From NCBI GenBank assembly GCA_937139495.1, contig CAKZQC010000041.1:1-64000 (forward strand): a stretch of 64,000 nucleotides of DNA, read 5' to 3'. The notes below the pieces were generated by a model that saw only the letters and a program-made list of their open reading frames with translations, did not search any database and was not told where the DNA came from. Shown here in pieces: positions 9,601 to 17,982 of this stretch. Position numbers and translations under genes: made by a program. The first letter of the stretch is position 1; every line of letters starts with the position of its first letter. The DNA is from an uncultured Saprospiraceae bacterium. Lineage in GTDB: Bacteria; Bacteroidota; Bacteroidia; Chitinophagales; Saprospiraceae.

Positions 9601-10410
9601 TCAAAAAGTAGAAAAAGCCCTAGGCATATTTTGTTCTATTTTGTCAACAATAACTGCCTCCGTATCTCTAGAAAATGAAACACCAGCAAACAAAGCGGCA
9701 TAATTTAGGCGTATTTTGATAGGTACATTTTGTCCATCAATAGAGGTGATTTGGTAGGGCAGGCGAATCATTTGTTCGCTAAATAACTTGGTGGTTATTT
9801 GTTGACCCGACTGGGTCAATACCACTGCTGCAATACTAGTCAAATATTGGTTGCTCGTAGAGTCATACATATAAGTACTCGCTGAAGTAGAAAGTGGGTG
9901 TCCACTTTCCTCGATTTGGGCAGGATTGGTATTACGTACATCACTTGATACACCCACCAAAAATTCTAAGGTATCGTAGTCACTCAATGCTGTCCAGCCT
10001 GCCATATTGATTTGATAGGCAGTAGGGCGGAGAATCCCAAAATTATCTTCTGTATAGCGTCTTTCTCCGCTGCTATTGAATACAGATAGTAACTCTGGCG
10101 ACTGCTGAACTTCGTTGCTTGATGTTTCTATTAGGTGCATTTGGCTAATTAGAATGGGCATTTTGTTAAGGACAAAGGGCGTACCATCGGCATCGGTCAA
10201 CAGAGTACCATACTCAAACGTATCTAGCCCGTTGGTCGTGTATTGCATTTCCAGTTGGAGTTGATAGTAATTGCAATCCAAATTCACATCCGCTTCTGGA
10301 TTGAAATTCTGAGCTCTGGGATTCGTGCAGCCTTCTACGGGTTCTAGACAAGCCATTTGCGAGTAGCTAACGACTAGTAGCAGTAGGAATATAGGGAAGG
10401 ATAATTTCAT
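9601..10410 (-). CDS. MbnP-like (copper-binding-protein family) lipoprotein
   Basis: Exported protein of 269 residues. Signal peptide with a Cys at about residue 20 (SQMAC), so it may be lipidated. Next comes a CTNPRAQNFNPEADVNLDCNY segment of the kind found at the front of many Bacteroidota MbnP proteins, followed by an MbnP-like beta domain with ILISQMHLI, the loop LEFLVGVSSDVRNTNP, and GHPLSTSASTYMY. MbnP proteins are known as partners of methanobactin copper uptake, but most Bacteroidota members have no assigned role. Usual members carry MxW near the MYD position; here the Trp is missing, so metal binding is uncertain. It stands alone between two terminator-like hairpins. Confidence 0.7.
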   Translation of the reverse strand: MKLSFPIFLLLLVVSYSQMACLEPVEGCTNPRAQNFNPEADVNLDCNYYQLQLEMQYTTNGLDTFEYGTLLTDADGTPFVLNKMPILISQMHLIETSSNEVQQSPELLSVFNSSGERRYTEDNFGILRPTAYQINMAGWTALSDYDTLEFLVGVSSDVRNTNPAQIEESGHPLSTSASTYMYDSTSNQYLTSIAAVVLTQSGQQITTKLFSEQMIRLPYQITSIDGQNVPIKIRLNYAALFAGVSFSRDTEAVIVDKIEQNMPRAFSTF

Positions 10411-10437
10411 AGTATTTTATTTTTATTGCAATAACAA

Positions 10438-10472
10438 CAAACCCCAATTAGTAGTTGTCTAATTGGGGTTTG
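10438..10472 (-). terminator. Terminator after fcl
   Basis: Perfect 14-bp stem, CAAACCCCAATTAG (10438-10451) with CTAATTGGGGTTTG (10459-10472), and a 7-base loop. On the minus strand it follows the fcl stop by about 45 bases and is followed by TTGTTGTTATT. It insulates fcl from the MbnP-like gene. Confidence 0.65.
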
Positions 10473-10517
10473 TGTAAGTTTTATAAGTGCCTGCTTTAGC
10501 GTTTAGTAGTCTAATAT

Positions 10518-11423
10518 CTAGCTTCTGATAGCAGGATAATTAGCTTCAAACCAAGCAATCGTTTTTTGTAGTCCTTCATAAAGTGGCGTGTATCTAAACT
10601 CTGGCAAGTATTCTTTGAGTTTAGAGTTGTCGCTCGGCTTACGGAATTGCCCATCGGGCTTATCAGTCAACCAATTTACTTTGCCCTTGAAATCTAACAA
10701 CTCGACAACCATTGCTACCAAATCTTTGATGCTAGTCTCCTCGGAAGTAGAAAAAATAATAGGCTCAGCTTCTTGATAATTCTCCAATGCCCATTCGGAC
10801 AATTTGGCGACATCTTCCGCAAAAATAAATTCACGTAATGGCGTGCCACTTCCCCAAACTTCCAAATCTTTGCCTTGCTCTCTTGCCAAAAAGCAACGAT
10901 GAATCAACGAGGGAACTACGTGTCCATTTTTGAGGTCAAAAAGATCGTTGGGTCCATAAATATTGGTCGGTATCACCGATACATAATCCAAATCGTATTG
11001 TTCCTTGTAGGCTCTAATCTGTATATCCGTCATGCGTTTGGCATACGCATAAGCATCATTAGAAGTATGTGGTTTGCCCAAATGAATTTTGCTCTCGGTG
11101 AGCGGATAAGCTACATCATCAGGAAAAACACAAGTAGATAAAAAAGCAACCAGTTTTTTGACGCCATGAACTCTAGCAGCTTCGATGACGTGTGTATTCA
11201 TCAAGATATTATCTCTAAAAAAGTCACCTTTGTAGTGCATGTTGCCCCAAATGCCACCTACTTTGGCAGCACAATGAATGACTTCTTCTGGCTTATGTTG
11301 CTCAAAAAAACTATTCACATCTACCCAGCTTGTTAGATCACAATCTTTGCGACCAATCTTGAGGTCTGCCTCTATAGCAGAACCAACCATACCTGTTCCG
11401 CCTGTCACTAATCTTTTTGCCAT
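10518..11423 (-). CDS. fcl: GDP-L-fucose synthase
   Basis: Short-chain dehydrogenase-type epimerase/reductase that turns GDP-4-keto-6-deoxy-D-mannose into GDP-L-fucose with NADPH. Seen: the N-terminal nucleotide-binding VTGGTGMVG, the catalytic Ser in FLSTCVFP, and the Tyr/Lys pair in YAYAK followed by RMTDIQIRAY. The 301 residues starting at MAKRLV fit the family. A longer reading from 11471 adds 16 residues and would run into an inverted repeat, so the ATG at 11423 is chosen. gmd lies 207 bases upstream on the same strand, so the two steps of GDP-fucose synthesis are adjacent, supplying fucose for envelope polysaccharide. Confidence 0.93.
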   Translation of the reverse strand: MAKRLVTGGTGMVGSAIEADLKIGRKDCDLTSWVDVNSFFEQHKPEEVIHCAAKVGGIWGNMHYKGDFFRDNILMNTHVIEAARVHGVKKLVAFLSTCVFPDDVAYPLTESKIHLGKPHTSNDAYAYAKRMTDIQIRAYKEQYDLDYVSVIPTNIYGPNDLFDLKNGHVVPSLIHRCFLAREQGKDLEVWGSGTPLREFIFAEDVAKLSEWALENYQEAEPIIFSTSEETSIKDLVAMVVELLDFKGKVNWLTDKPDGQFRKPSDNSKLKEYLPEFRYTPLYEGLQKTIAWFEANYPAIRS

Positions 11424-11442
11424 GCTTTTTCTTTGTTTGAGA

Positions 11443-11606
11443 TAAGTAGCCGTGCAAAAATAATGATGCAAAATGATTAAGGGGGTTTTTAGTTCAGACG
11501 AGTCAAAAAACGTAGTGATAGTGGTGCTATCACGAGGCTTTTTGCCGAAGTATGGGCTAAAAATAGACCATCATTTTATAGTAACTTATTTTTGCACGGC
11601 TACTTA
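11443..11606. repeat. 21-bp perfect inverted repeat between gmd and fcl
   Basis: The arm at 11443-11463 (core AGTAGCCGTGCAAAAATAA) is repeated exactly in reverse complement at 11586-11606. The 122 bases between the arms contain a further 7-bp hairpin, GTGATAG/CTATCAC (about 11515-11533), and a partial continuation of the arms (AAAATGAT). The unit fills most of the gmd-fcl spacer. It could be a small MITE-like insertion or a large regulatory hairpin in the fcl leader. No coding sequence is visible. Confidence 0.7.
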
Positions 11607-11630
11607 CTGTTGAGAATCGTTTTTTTTAGC

Positions 11631-12614
11631 TTACTTTTTGGTATAGAAATCCATCCAGTAATCTACCATTTCTTTCATCATGGACTCAAAAGTATATTCG
11701 GGTTTCCAGCCGAGTGCTGTTTTCATCTTTGTGCAATCTCCTTTTAGGTCACGCAATTCTTCTGGGCGCAAATAGCGAGGGTCGGTCTCTACATACTGAT
11801 TGACATCTAAGTCAAGCAAGCCAAATACATAATCGACTAGATATTGCACAGAGTGCGAAATGCCCGTAGCACAGACAAAATCGTCTGGCGTGTCGTGTTG
11901 CAAAATCATCCACATAGCACGGACATAATCCTTGGCGTGTCCCCAATCACGAGTAGCTTCCATATTGCCAAGTACCAATTTTTGTGATAAACCCAACTTG
12001 ATTTTAGCCGCTTCTTTGGCTACTTTGTTGGTTACGAAATTGGAGCCACGTCTAGGCGATTCGTGGTTGAACAAAATACCATTGGAGATAAACATATTGT
12101 ACGAGTTGCGATAATTGCAACAGATATTATGAGAAAAAACCTTAGCACAGCCATAAGGCGACACAGGCGATAGCGCCGTTGTTTCGCGCTGATAACCATC
12201 TGCGTCAATATTATTGCCAAACATTTCGGACGAACTCGCTTGATATATTCTAGCCTTCGGGCAAGCCAAACGTACCGCTTCTAGTAGGTTGAGCGTACCG
12301 ATACCTGTCACTTGGGCGGTATAGATAGGTTGATCAAAACTAATACGCACGTGTGATTGTGCTGCTAAATTGTAAATCTCGTCTGGCTGGCACTTCTGTA
12401 GTACATGTACCAATGATGCCAAGTCGATCAAGTCACCATAAGATAAATGCAAATTAGGATTGTTGCGAATAGAATCAATACGATATGTTTGATTTTCAGC
12501 AACGGAGTTACGTTTGAGGATTCCCCAAACGGTGTATCCTTTTTCTATCAGAAATTCGGCTAAATAAGAACCGTCTTGACCATTTATACCTGTTATAAAA
12601 GCTGTTTTGCCCAT
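11631..12614 (-). CDS. gmd: GDP-mannose 4,6-dehydratase
   Basis: Makes GDP-4-keto-6-deoxy-D-mannose, the substrate of Fcl. Seen: ITGINGQDGSYLAEFL at the N-terminus (NADP binding), NLAAQSHVRISFD, the catalytic SSEMFG, YGCAK in the active-site position, NHESPRRGSNFVT, and TRDWGHAKDYVRAMW. At 327 residues it is shorter than the E. coli enzyme but in the range of compact homologues. The first enzyme of the pair is encoded upstream of the second. An upstream hairpin, GTAGC/GCTAC near 12650, is within its leader. Confidence 0.95.
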   Translation of the reverse strand: MGKTAFITGINGQDGSYLAEFLIEKGYTVWGILKRNSVAENQTYRIDSIRNNPNLHLSYGDLIDLASLVHVLQKCQPDEIYNLAAQSHVRISFDQPIYTAQVTGIGTLNLLEAVRLACPKARIYQASSSEMFGNNIDADGYQRETTALSPVSPYGCAKVFSHNICCNYRNSYNMFISNGILFNHESPRRGSNFVTNKVAKEAAKIKLGLSQKLVLGNMEATRDWGHAKDYVRAMWMILQHDTPDDFVCATGISHSVQYLVDYVFGLLDLDVNQYVETDPRYLRPEELRDLKGDCTKMKTALGWKPEYTFESMMKEMVDYWMDFYTKK

Positions 12615-12875
12615 CTTGTTTGTTTGATTGTTATTAGTATTAGAAGTGTAGCGTGCTACATACTTCTTTCAAAACTAGCCATAAAAATAATAGAAATATT
12701 TAAGAACCAACACCATCTATATTTTAATTGCTCAATTTTATGACATTGAATTCAATTTATGGATAAGTTTTTGCCTTGCAACATAAGAAGACCATCAAAA
12801 TAGCGTTATTTTGTTATCCCCTCATTGTTAATAACAAATTATTTTTTAATCATTTTTGCTACCCTAAACAATACT

Positions 12876-14369
12876 ATGCGTTTTTATACTATACTTATTT
12901 TTTGCCTTGTATTTCAATCTCTTATTGCTCAAGATAACTTCGTAACCGATTTAGCTACGCCAGATTTGGACTTGACCAAGGTAGAGCGTGTCAACTTGTC
13001 CAATCAAGGATTGGAGGAATTACCAGCTGCTTTATTTGATTGTATCAATTTGGTAGAACTAAATATTTCGGACAATCAATTACTAGCCTTGCCAGAGCAA
13101 ATACAGAAGCTAAAAAAGCTCCAAAAGCTAAATATTAACAACAACCCAATAGAGGACTTGCCAAAGAAAGAAATGCCTAAAATGCAGGCGTTGCAGGAGA
13201 TATTGGCAAGCAATTCCCTAAAAGGAAATGTATGGAATACGGCTTTGGGGATTTTCGCTAAGTTACCGAATTTGCGCAAGCTAGACCTCAGCAATAACGA
13301 AGCGACAGGACTATCTAGCAATATCAAGAAATGGAAAAATTTGGAATACCTCGAATTGCAAAACAATAACTTGCGTAACCTTCCGAGCAATCTGGAAGAC
13401 TTAACCAAGTTGTCGTACCTTGGCATAGCCAATAACCCCGATTTGGACTTTGATGACGCTACCCAACAATTGGCTACCATTAAGACATTGAGAGAAGTAG
13501 ATTTGTCCAATAATCAACTAATTGAGATACCAAAAGCGGTGATGGATATTCGATTTATGACCAAGTTAGATGTATCGAATAACAAAATAACGGCATTGCC
13601 AAGTAGAATGACGCAGTTGATTCGTTTGCGTCAATTCAATGCTAGCAATAACCAAATAGAGCAAATATCAGAGGCTTTTTCGCTGCTCGAAAACTTGATT
13701 TCATTGCAGTTGAGTGATAATAAAATCAAAACATTACCTGCTGGTATGGGCGATATGAGAGAGCTGGAAGTATTGGAAATGGATAATAATCTACTCTTGG
13801 ATTTGCCAGAAAGCTTGCGCAAATGTAAAGAATTGCAGAAGTTGGCTGTTGCAAATTGCCCTATTGAAAAAATTACATTTAATGTTGGTAACCTAACCAA
13901 TTTGACTTATTTGGATTTGAGCAATGTCCCTGTGACAGATTTTGAAGTGAAAGAATTGACTACTTTGACTCAATTGAAATATTTGAGCTTGGCAGGTTAT
14001 ACCGCCGAAAACTGGAACGAAATATTAGCAGTAGTGCCAAGCTTGACGCAACTCGAAATATTCAAACTATCCAATACTGCTACAAAAGTACTTCCTGCTG
14101 AGTTTATTCAATTGCACCAGCTAAAAGAACTACATGTAGCAGCTTGCACAGTACTTGATTTGAGTCAATTGATAGAACAACTCGGTGCTGAAAATATGAA
14201 AGTAGAAATATTGGATTGTAGCGATTTGGAATTGGAGCAGTTGCCTGCCAATATCAAAGACCTAAATGTAAAAACACTATTACTCCGAAATCATAAACTA
14301 GAAGCGGCTAGTCTTGTTCAACTGCAAGAGGACTTACCTAATTTAACAATTATTACGAATGAGCAATAA
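12876..14369 (+). CDS. Exported leucine-rich-repeat protein
   Basis: Protein of 498 residues with a signal peptide (MRFYTILIFCLVFQSLIAQ). The ATG at 12876 is chosen because a longer frame from 12825 would put 17 extra residues before the signal. About 18 leucine-rich repeats of the LxxLxLxxNxLxxLPxx type run from about residue 35 to the end. There is no C-terminal sorting domain, membrane anchor or enzyme domain, so it is probably periplasmic or released. LRR proteins bind other proteins; the partner is unknown. It overlaps the thioesterase gene downstream by 11 bases, which suggests coupled translation although the products should be in different compartments. Confidence 0.85.
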   Translation: MRFYTILIFCLVFQSLIAQDNFVTDLATPDLDLTKVERVNLSNQGLEELPAALFDCINLVELNISDNQLLALPEQIQKLKKLQKLNINNNPIEDLPKKEMPKMQALQEILASNSLKGNVWNTALGIFAKLPNLRKLDLSNNEATGLSSNIKKWKNLEYLELQNNNLRNLPSNLEDLTKLSYLGIANNPDLDFDDATQQLATIKTLREVDLSNNQLIEIPKAVMDIRFMTKLDVSNNKITALPSRMTQLIRLRQFNASNNQIEQISEAFSLLENLISLQLSDNKIKTLPAGMGDMRELEVLEMDNNLLLDLPESLRKCKELQKLAVANCPIEKITFNVGNLTNLTYLDLSNVPVTDFEVKELTTLTQLKYLSLAGYTAENWNEILAVVPSLTQLEIFKLSNTATKVLPAEFIQLHQLKELHVAACTVLDLSQLIEQLGAENMKVEILDCSDLELEQLPANIKDLNVKTLLLRNHKLEAASLVQLQEDLPNLTIITNEQ

Positions 14370-14961
14370 ACAATGCAGTCGCTGTCAAGCTCCTTTTGTG
14401 TGCTTGGCAGAAGATATTGCGAATTGTGGTTGTACCAGCATTCGGCTACAGCCCAATACAATAAATGAATTACAAACAACCTTTGACGATTGTCTTTGTA
14501 ATGCTTGTTTGGCAATATATCAACAACAGGAAATGAAAAACGCAGTAGAGAAAGAAAAGGCAGAGCAGAAAAGAAACGCCGAAAAAGAAGAGAGAATAAA
14601 AAACGCCACCACACGAATTTTTAAAGCCGTTTTTCCGAATACCACCAATCATTACGATACCTTATTTGGAGGGACGGCATTGCAGTTGATGGACGAAGTA
14701 GCGTTTATTTGTGCTACTCGTTTTGCTCGCAAGCGTATGGTGACTGTCTCGTCCGATAGAGTCGATTTTGAACACCCGATTCCAGCAGGAACCTTGATTG
14801 AGTTGGTCGCTACGGTCAATAAGGTGGGCAATACCAGTTTGGTTATTCAGGTAGATATTTTTGTGGAGCAAATGTACAGCGATGAACGCCAAAAGGCAAT
14901 TAGTGGTAGCTTCACTTTCGTGGCAATCGACGAACACAAAAAACCTATTAAGGTACTTTAA
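14359..14961 (+). CDS. Cys-rich CWC-like domain fused to hotdog acyl-CoA thioesterase
   Basis: Protein of 200 residues. Residues 1-55 carry C-x2-C (CSRCQAPFVC), NCGC and CLCNACL, the layout of the cysteine-rich CWC family, probably a small zinc-binding module. A charged helix (about 57-80) leads to a YciA/acyl-CoA-hydrolase hotdog domain with the signature NHYDTLFGGTALQLMDEVAF, where the Asp and Asn-His region are the usual active-site neighbours, and VDFEHPIPAGTLIEL. It should cleave acyl-CoA thioesters in the cytoplasm. The fusion of the two families is unusual. The start at 14359 lies inside the end of the LRR gene. Confidence 0.82.
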   Translation: MSNKQCSRCQAPFVCLAEDIANCGCTSIRLQPNTINELQTTFDDCLCNACLAIYQQQEMKNAVEKEKAEQKRNAEKEERIKNATTRIFKAVFPNTTNHYDTLFGGTALQLMDEVAFICATRFARKRMVTVSSDRVDFEHPIPAGTLIELVATVNKVGNTSLVIQVDIFVEQMYSDERQKAISGSFTFVAIDEHKKPIKVL

Positions 14962-15079
14962 TTTCGAGGAAAAATGCTCCTAATGTAGTTCGTTCAAAAG
15001 GCAAAAAGAATACAATCCCATAAGCTATCAGGGTTATTGCTAGAAATACTTTGAGGTATTTGGGCGTTGTGGTGGTCAT
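14948..15079 (-). CDS. Possible 43-residue membrane protein
   Basis: A small open frame starting MTTTTPKYLK has one hydrophobic segment (about residues 10-28) and ends KVP. It begins 22 bases after the stop of the TauE-type permease on the same strand and its 3' end overlaps the thioesterase gene by 14 bases. Its position at the end of the mce-permease run and the clear transmembrane helix support it, but there is no family match I can name and no strong ribosome binding site. It may be spurious. Confidence 0.35.
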   Translation of the reverse strand: MTTTTPKYLKVFLAITLIAYGIVFFLPFERTTLGAFFLEIKVP

Positions 15080-15101
15080 AGAGAAGGGGCTTGTCGTGTG
15101 G

Positions 15102-15884
15102 CTAATCTATCCAGTTAGCCACCACATTATGCAGCTCAAACATACGAACAATTGCCAATAATATAACAATAATTAATAAGTAGCGAACATATACATTGGC
15201 TTTGGGGTAGGAGGTGGCGACTCTCGCAGTCACGTAAGCACCAATACCCTGACCAATAGCCAACGCTAACCCAACACCCCAATCAATTTTGTCTGTCCAA
15301 GCAAACAGAACGATAGCGACCAAGCTGTACAAACTAAAAGTTGCGAGCTTAATTCCATTGGCGTCCAGCAAGCTGTATCGACCAATCATAGCCAACGAAA
15401 TGACCATGAATACGCCTGTGCCAGCTTGAATAAAACCCGCATAAAAACCAATGGTCAAAAAGACAGGCAGGGCAATAAACCAGTTGAGTGTGTGATTCTC
15501 ATTGGCTCCGTTTTTGGGTTCGCTTGGATTGACCAATGCCATAAACAGCATGACAAAAAGTAGATATTTAAAAATTATTTTGAAACTTTTGTTATCTACA
15601 TTCAGTGCTAGAGCGAGTCCCATCATTGCTCCCGTAAAAATAGTAGCTATAATGGGCCAGCTTTTTTTGACTTGAAGGTGTCCTTTTTTGTGAAAAGAAG
15701 GGAGGGCTGTGATGCACATCGCCATAATTCCGATTCGGTTGGTGCCGTTGGCTACATCGGCATCTAGCCCCAGCACATCTATCAAAATATAGAGTGTAAG
15801 AACAGAGCCTAATCCAGCTAAAGTGGTAATAAATCCAGCAAATACACCGCCCAAGGCAGCTAATAAATACAGCGTGAAAGCCAT
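15102..15884 (-). CDS. TauE/SafE (TSUP) family permease
   Basis: Integral membrane protein of 260 residues with eight or so hydrophobic segments arranged as two half-repeats, each with a Gly-rich motif (AGFITTLAGLGS near 15 and AGFIQAGTGVFM near 150) typical of the TSUP family. Members export or import sulfite, sulfoacetate or other organic anions; the substrate here is not predictable. It starts three bases after the mce stop, so the two are co-transcribed. A methylmalonyl-CoA link is positional only. Confidence 0.82.
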   Translation of the reverse strand: MAFTLYLLAALGGVFAGFITTLAGLGSVLTLYILIDVLGLDADVANGTNRIGIMAMCITALPSFHKKGHLQVKKSWPIIATIFTGAMMGLALALNVDNKSFKIIFKYLLFVMLFMALVNPSEPKNGANENHTLNWFIALPVFLTIGFYAGFIQAGTGVFMVISLAMIGRYSLLDANGIKLATFSLYSLVAIVLFAWTDKIDWGVGLALAIGQGIGAYVTARVATSYPKANVYVRYLLIIVILLAIVRMFELHNVVANWID

Positions 15885-15887
15885 CTG

Positions 15888-16289
15888 TTAAGCTTTAATT
15901 TCTTGACATAATTCTACCAATACACCATTGGCAGTCTTCGGGTGAATAAAACAGACCAATTTGTTGTCCGCTCCTTTTTTGGGTGTTTCGTTGAGCAATT
16001 GAAAACCTTCTGCTGCTAATCGTTTCATTTCGGCATATATGTCCTCCACTTCAAAGGCGATGTGATGAATGCCTTCTCCTTTTTTGGCAATAAACTTGGC
16101 AATAGGACTGTCAGGTGATGTTGCCTCTAGCAGTTCTATTTTGGTAGCTCCGCACTTAAAAAAAGAAGTAGCAACACCTTCCGATAATACTTCTTCTACT
16201 TTATAATGTTCGTGACCGAATAGTTTGGCAAAAAGTTGATTGCTGTTCTCTAGGTTCTTGATAGCAATACCAATATGTTCTACTTTCAT
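15888..16289 (-). CDS. mce: Methylmalonyl-CoA epimerase
   Basis: Glyoxalase-fold metalloenzyme that interconverts the S and R forms of methylmalonyl-CoA in propionate metabolism. Seen: MKVEHIGIAI with the first metal His, the central GIHHIAFEVEDI with the second His, and VELCQ with the Glu ligand; the 133 residues match the family. A longer frame from 16403 carries an unrelated hydrophobic lead and is rejected in favour of the ATG at 16289. The mutase genes are not in this window. It is followed directly by the TSUP permease. Confidence 0.93.
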   Translation of the reverse strand: MKVEHIGIAIKNLENSNQLFAKLFGHEHYKVEEVLSEGVATSFFKCGATKIELLEATSPDSPIAKFIAKKGEGIHHIAFEVEDIYAEMKRLAAEGFQLLNETPKKGADNKLVCFIHPKTANGVLVELCQEIKA

Positions 16290-16487
16290 TGTGCTGGCTT
16301 TTTTTTTGATAAAATAATTAAGCGACGAAATTACTAATAAAAATAGTAGGAAGCCTGTTATTGTAGTACCGAAATGCCAAAAGGATTCGTTAGTACCAAG
16401 CAACTAACACGTTTGTTGATATTTAGTTTTGATAATGAAACAGTACCCTAACAAAGTCTTAACTTGAAGATGTATTGAATGGCTTTT

Positions 16488-16518
16488 TTGTGGATACTAA
16501 TATTTTTGATTACCTTTG
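16488..16518 (+). promoter_or_regulatory. Promoter of the methyltransferase gene
   Basis: TTG (16488-16490), 20 bases, then TACCTTTG (16511-16518) match the Bacteroidota TTG/TAnnTTTG promoter. The spacing is the same as before recA and the tRNA cluster. It would give a leader of about 90 bases before the ATG at 16617. Confidence 0.6.
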
Positions 16519-16616
16519 ATTAAGTAGGTGTTCAATAACCAACTTAAAAAATTGCATTATTTTAGGTCATACCAGAATCACTTCGTTGTATCCACAGAAC
16601 ATACAAAATAAAACAC

Positions 16617-17174
16617 ATGAACGCAATTAAATTTTTTATACAAGGAATTAAGCATTTTAAAGAAGTCGGCACTATATCGCGTTCGTCTAAGTTTGTAAGC
16701 AATACGATGACCAAAGATAAATATGTTGATTACAAAACAGCTCGATGTATAGTAGAGCTTGGCGCTGGCGATGGTCCCATCACAGAGGTCTTGCTCAAAA
16801 AAATGCACCCTGATGCTAAGTTGCTTTGTTTTGAAATCAATGACGAGTTTCATGAGCATTTAGAAGCACAGTTTAGCCATGATCCTCGTATCACGATTAT
16901 CAAAGACGATGCTGCCAAAGTTGGAGAGTATATCAAGGCAGCAGGATTCAAAGAAGCGGATGCTGTACTTTCAGAAATTCCTTTCGTCATTATTCCATCA
17001 GATGAAATTATTGAGCAATCGCACAAATACCTCAAGAAAGGTGGCTATTATGTACAATTGCATTATTCGACAGTAGCCCGCAAACGCTATGAGCGCATAT
17101 TTGGCAACTCTGAAATTGATTTTGTTACACTCAATGTACCACCTGCATTTATACATGTTTGTCAGAAAAAATAA
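16617..17174 (+). CDS. Phospholipid N-methyltransferase-like SAM methyltransferase
   Basis: Protein of 185 residues with a class I SAM fold: motif I IVELGAGDGPITE near residue 45, acidic residue in LLCFEIND, and a post-motif segment DAVLSEIPFVIIPSD. The arrangement, including an N-terminal SRSSKFVSNTM segment, resembles the PmtA/rRNA-dimethylase-like group that methylates phosphatidylethanolamine. The substrate is inferred and could be another lipid. The gene is monocistronic with its own promoter; MarC follows after 109 bases. Confidence 0.62.
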   Translation: MNAIKFFIQGIKHFKEVGTISRSSKFVSNTMTKDKYVDYKTARCIVELGAGDGPITEVLLKKMHPDAKLLCFEINDEFHEHLEAQFSHDPRITIIKDDAAKVGEYIKAAGFKEADAVLSEIPFVIIPSDEIIEQSHKYLKKGGYYVQLHYSTVARKRYERIFGNSEIDFVTLNVPPAFIHVCQKK

Positions 17175-17283
17175 ACAGCAGTGATGCTTTTTTGTTATGA
17201 AATAGAGTAGATGGGTTTTTGGTGCAGCTAATGCACCAAAAACCTATTTTTTTGTAGAAAATAACCTTGAAACTTAGATTCTT

Positions 17284-17898
17284 ATGAGTGCAGAGATAAT
17301 CGCTAAAATATTTTTTTTGATTGCAGTGATAGATCCATTGGGTTCCGTCCCTGTTTATTTGGAAGCCACCAAACATTTTGATGAAACGCACAAAAAGAAA
17401 ATAGCTATTAGAGCTTGTCTTGTTGCTTTTGGCGTTTTGTTATTTTTTATCGTAGCAGGTCAGTTTATTCTGGAGGGAATGGAAGTCACCTTAGATGCCT
17501 TTCAGATTTCTGGAGGAGTTATTTTATTTCTATTTGCGTTGACTATGATTTTTGGAGAGGGGAAGCCCGAACAAGAAAAAAGTCAAATTACGGACTACAA
17601 GCACGTCACTATTTTTCCTATCGCCATTCCTTCTATTGCCTCTCCAGGGGCTATTATGGCAATAGTCCTAATGACGGACAATCATATTTATGGTGTTGGG
17701 CAACAAATGTGGACGGCTGTTTTAGTTTTTGTCGTAATCATGTTGACTATGCTGTTGCTATTGGTGGCGAACAAAGTACAGAAAAAAGTGGGGCAGTATG
17801 GAATTATAGTTATTAGTAAAATAATGGGTTTGATATTGGCATCGTATGCTGTACAAAATATACTAACAGGCGTAAAGGATTTTTTCTTTACGACATAA
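17284..17898 (+). CDS. MarC family integral membrane protein
   Basis: UPF0056/MarC protein of 204 residues with six hydrophobic segments. Conserved features seen are IDPLGSVPVYL near the N-terminus and IPSIASPGAIMAI in the middle, matching the family's DPxGxxPxF and P-x-GP loops. Some relatives export small neutral amino acids; the role here is unknown. It ends five bases before a strong bidirectional terminator shared with recA. Confidence 0.85.
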   Translation: MSAEIIAKIFFLIAVIDPLGSVPVYLEATKHFDETHKKKIAIRACLVAFGVLLFFIVAGQFILEGMEVTLDAFQISGGVILFLFALTMIFGEGKPEQEKSQITDYKHVTIFPIAIPSIASPGAIMAIVLMTDNHIYGVGQQMWTAVLVFVVIMLTMLLLLVANKVQKKVGQYGIIVISKIMGLILASYAVQNILTGVKDFFFTT

Positions 17899-17902
17899 AA
17901 AA

Positions 17903-17935
17903 AAGCGAGGAATTGCATGATGCAACTCCTCGCTT
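17903..17935. terminator. Bidirectional terminator between marC and recA
   Basis: Inverted repeat AAGCGAGGAATTGCA (17903-17917) pairs with TGCAACTCCTCGCTT (17921-17935) with one mismatch. A run of A precedes it, which is a T-run for the minus strand, so it ends marC and recA transcripts converging on it. Confidence 0.75.
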
Positions 17936-17982
17936 ACCCTAATATTTATTTCTATTGTAATAGTATTTAATAGAAAATTATT

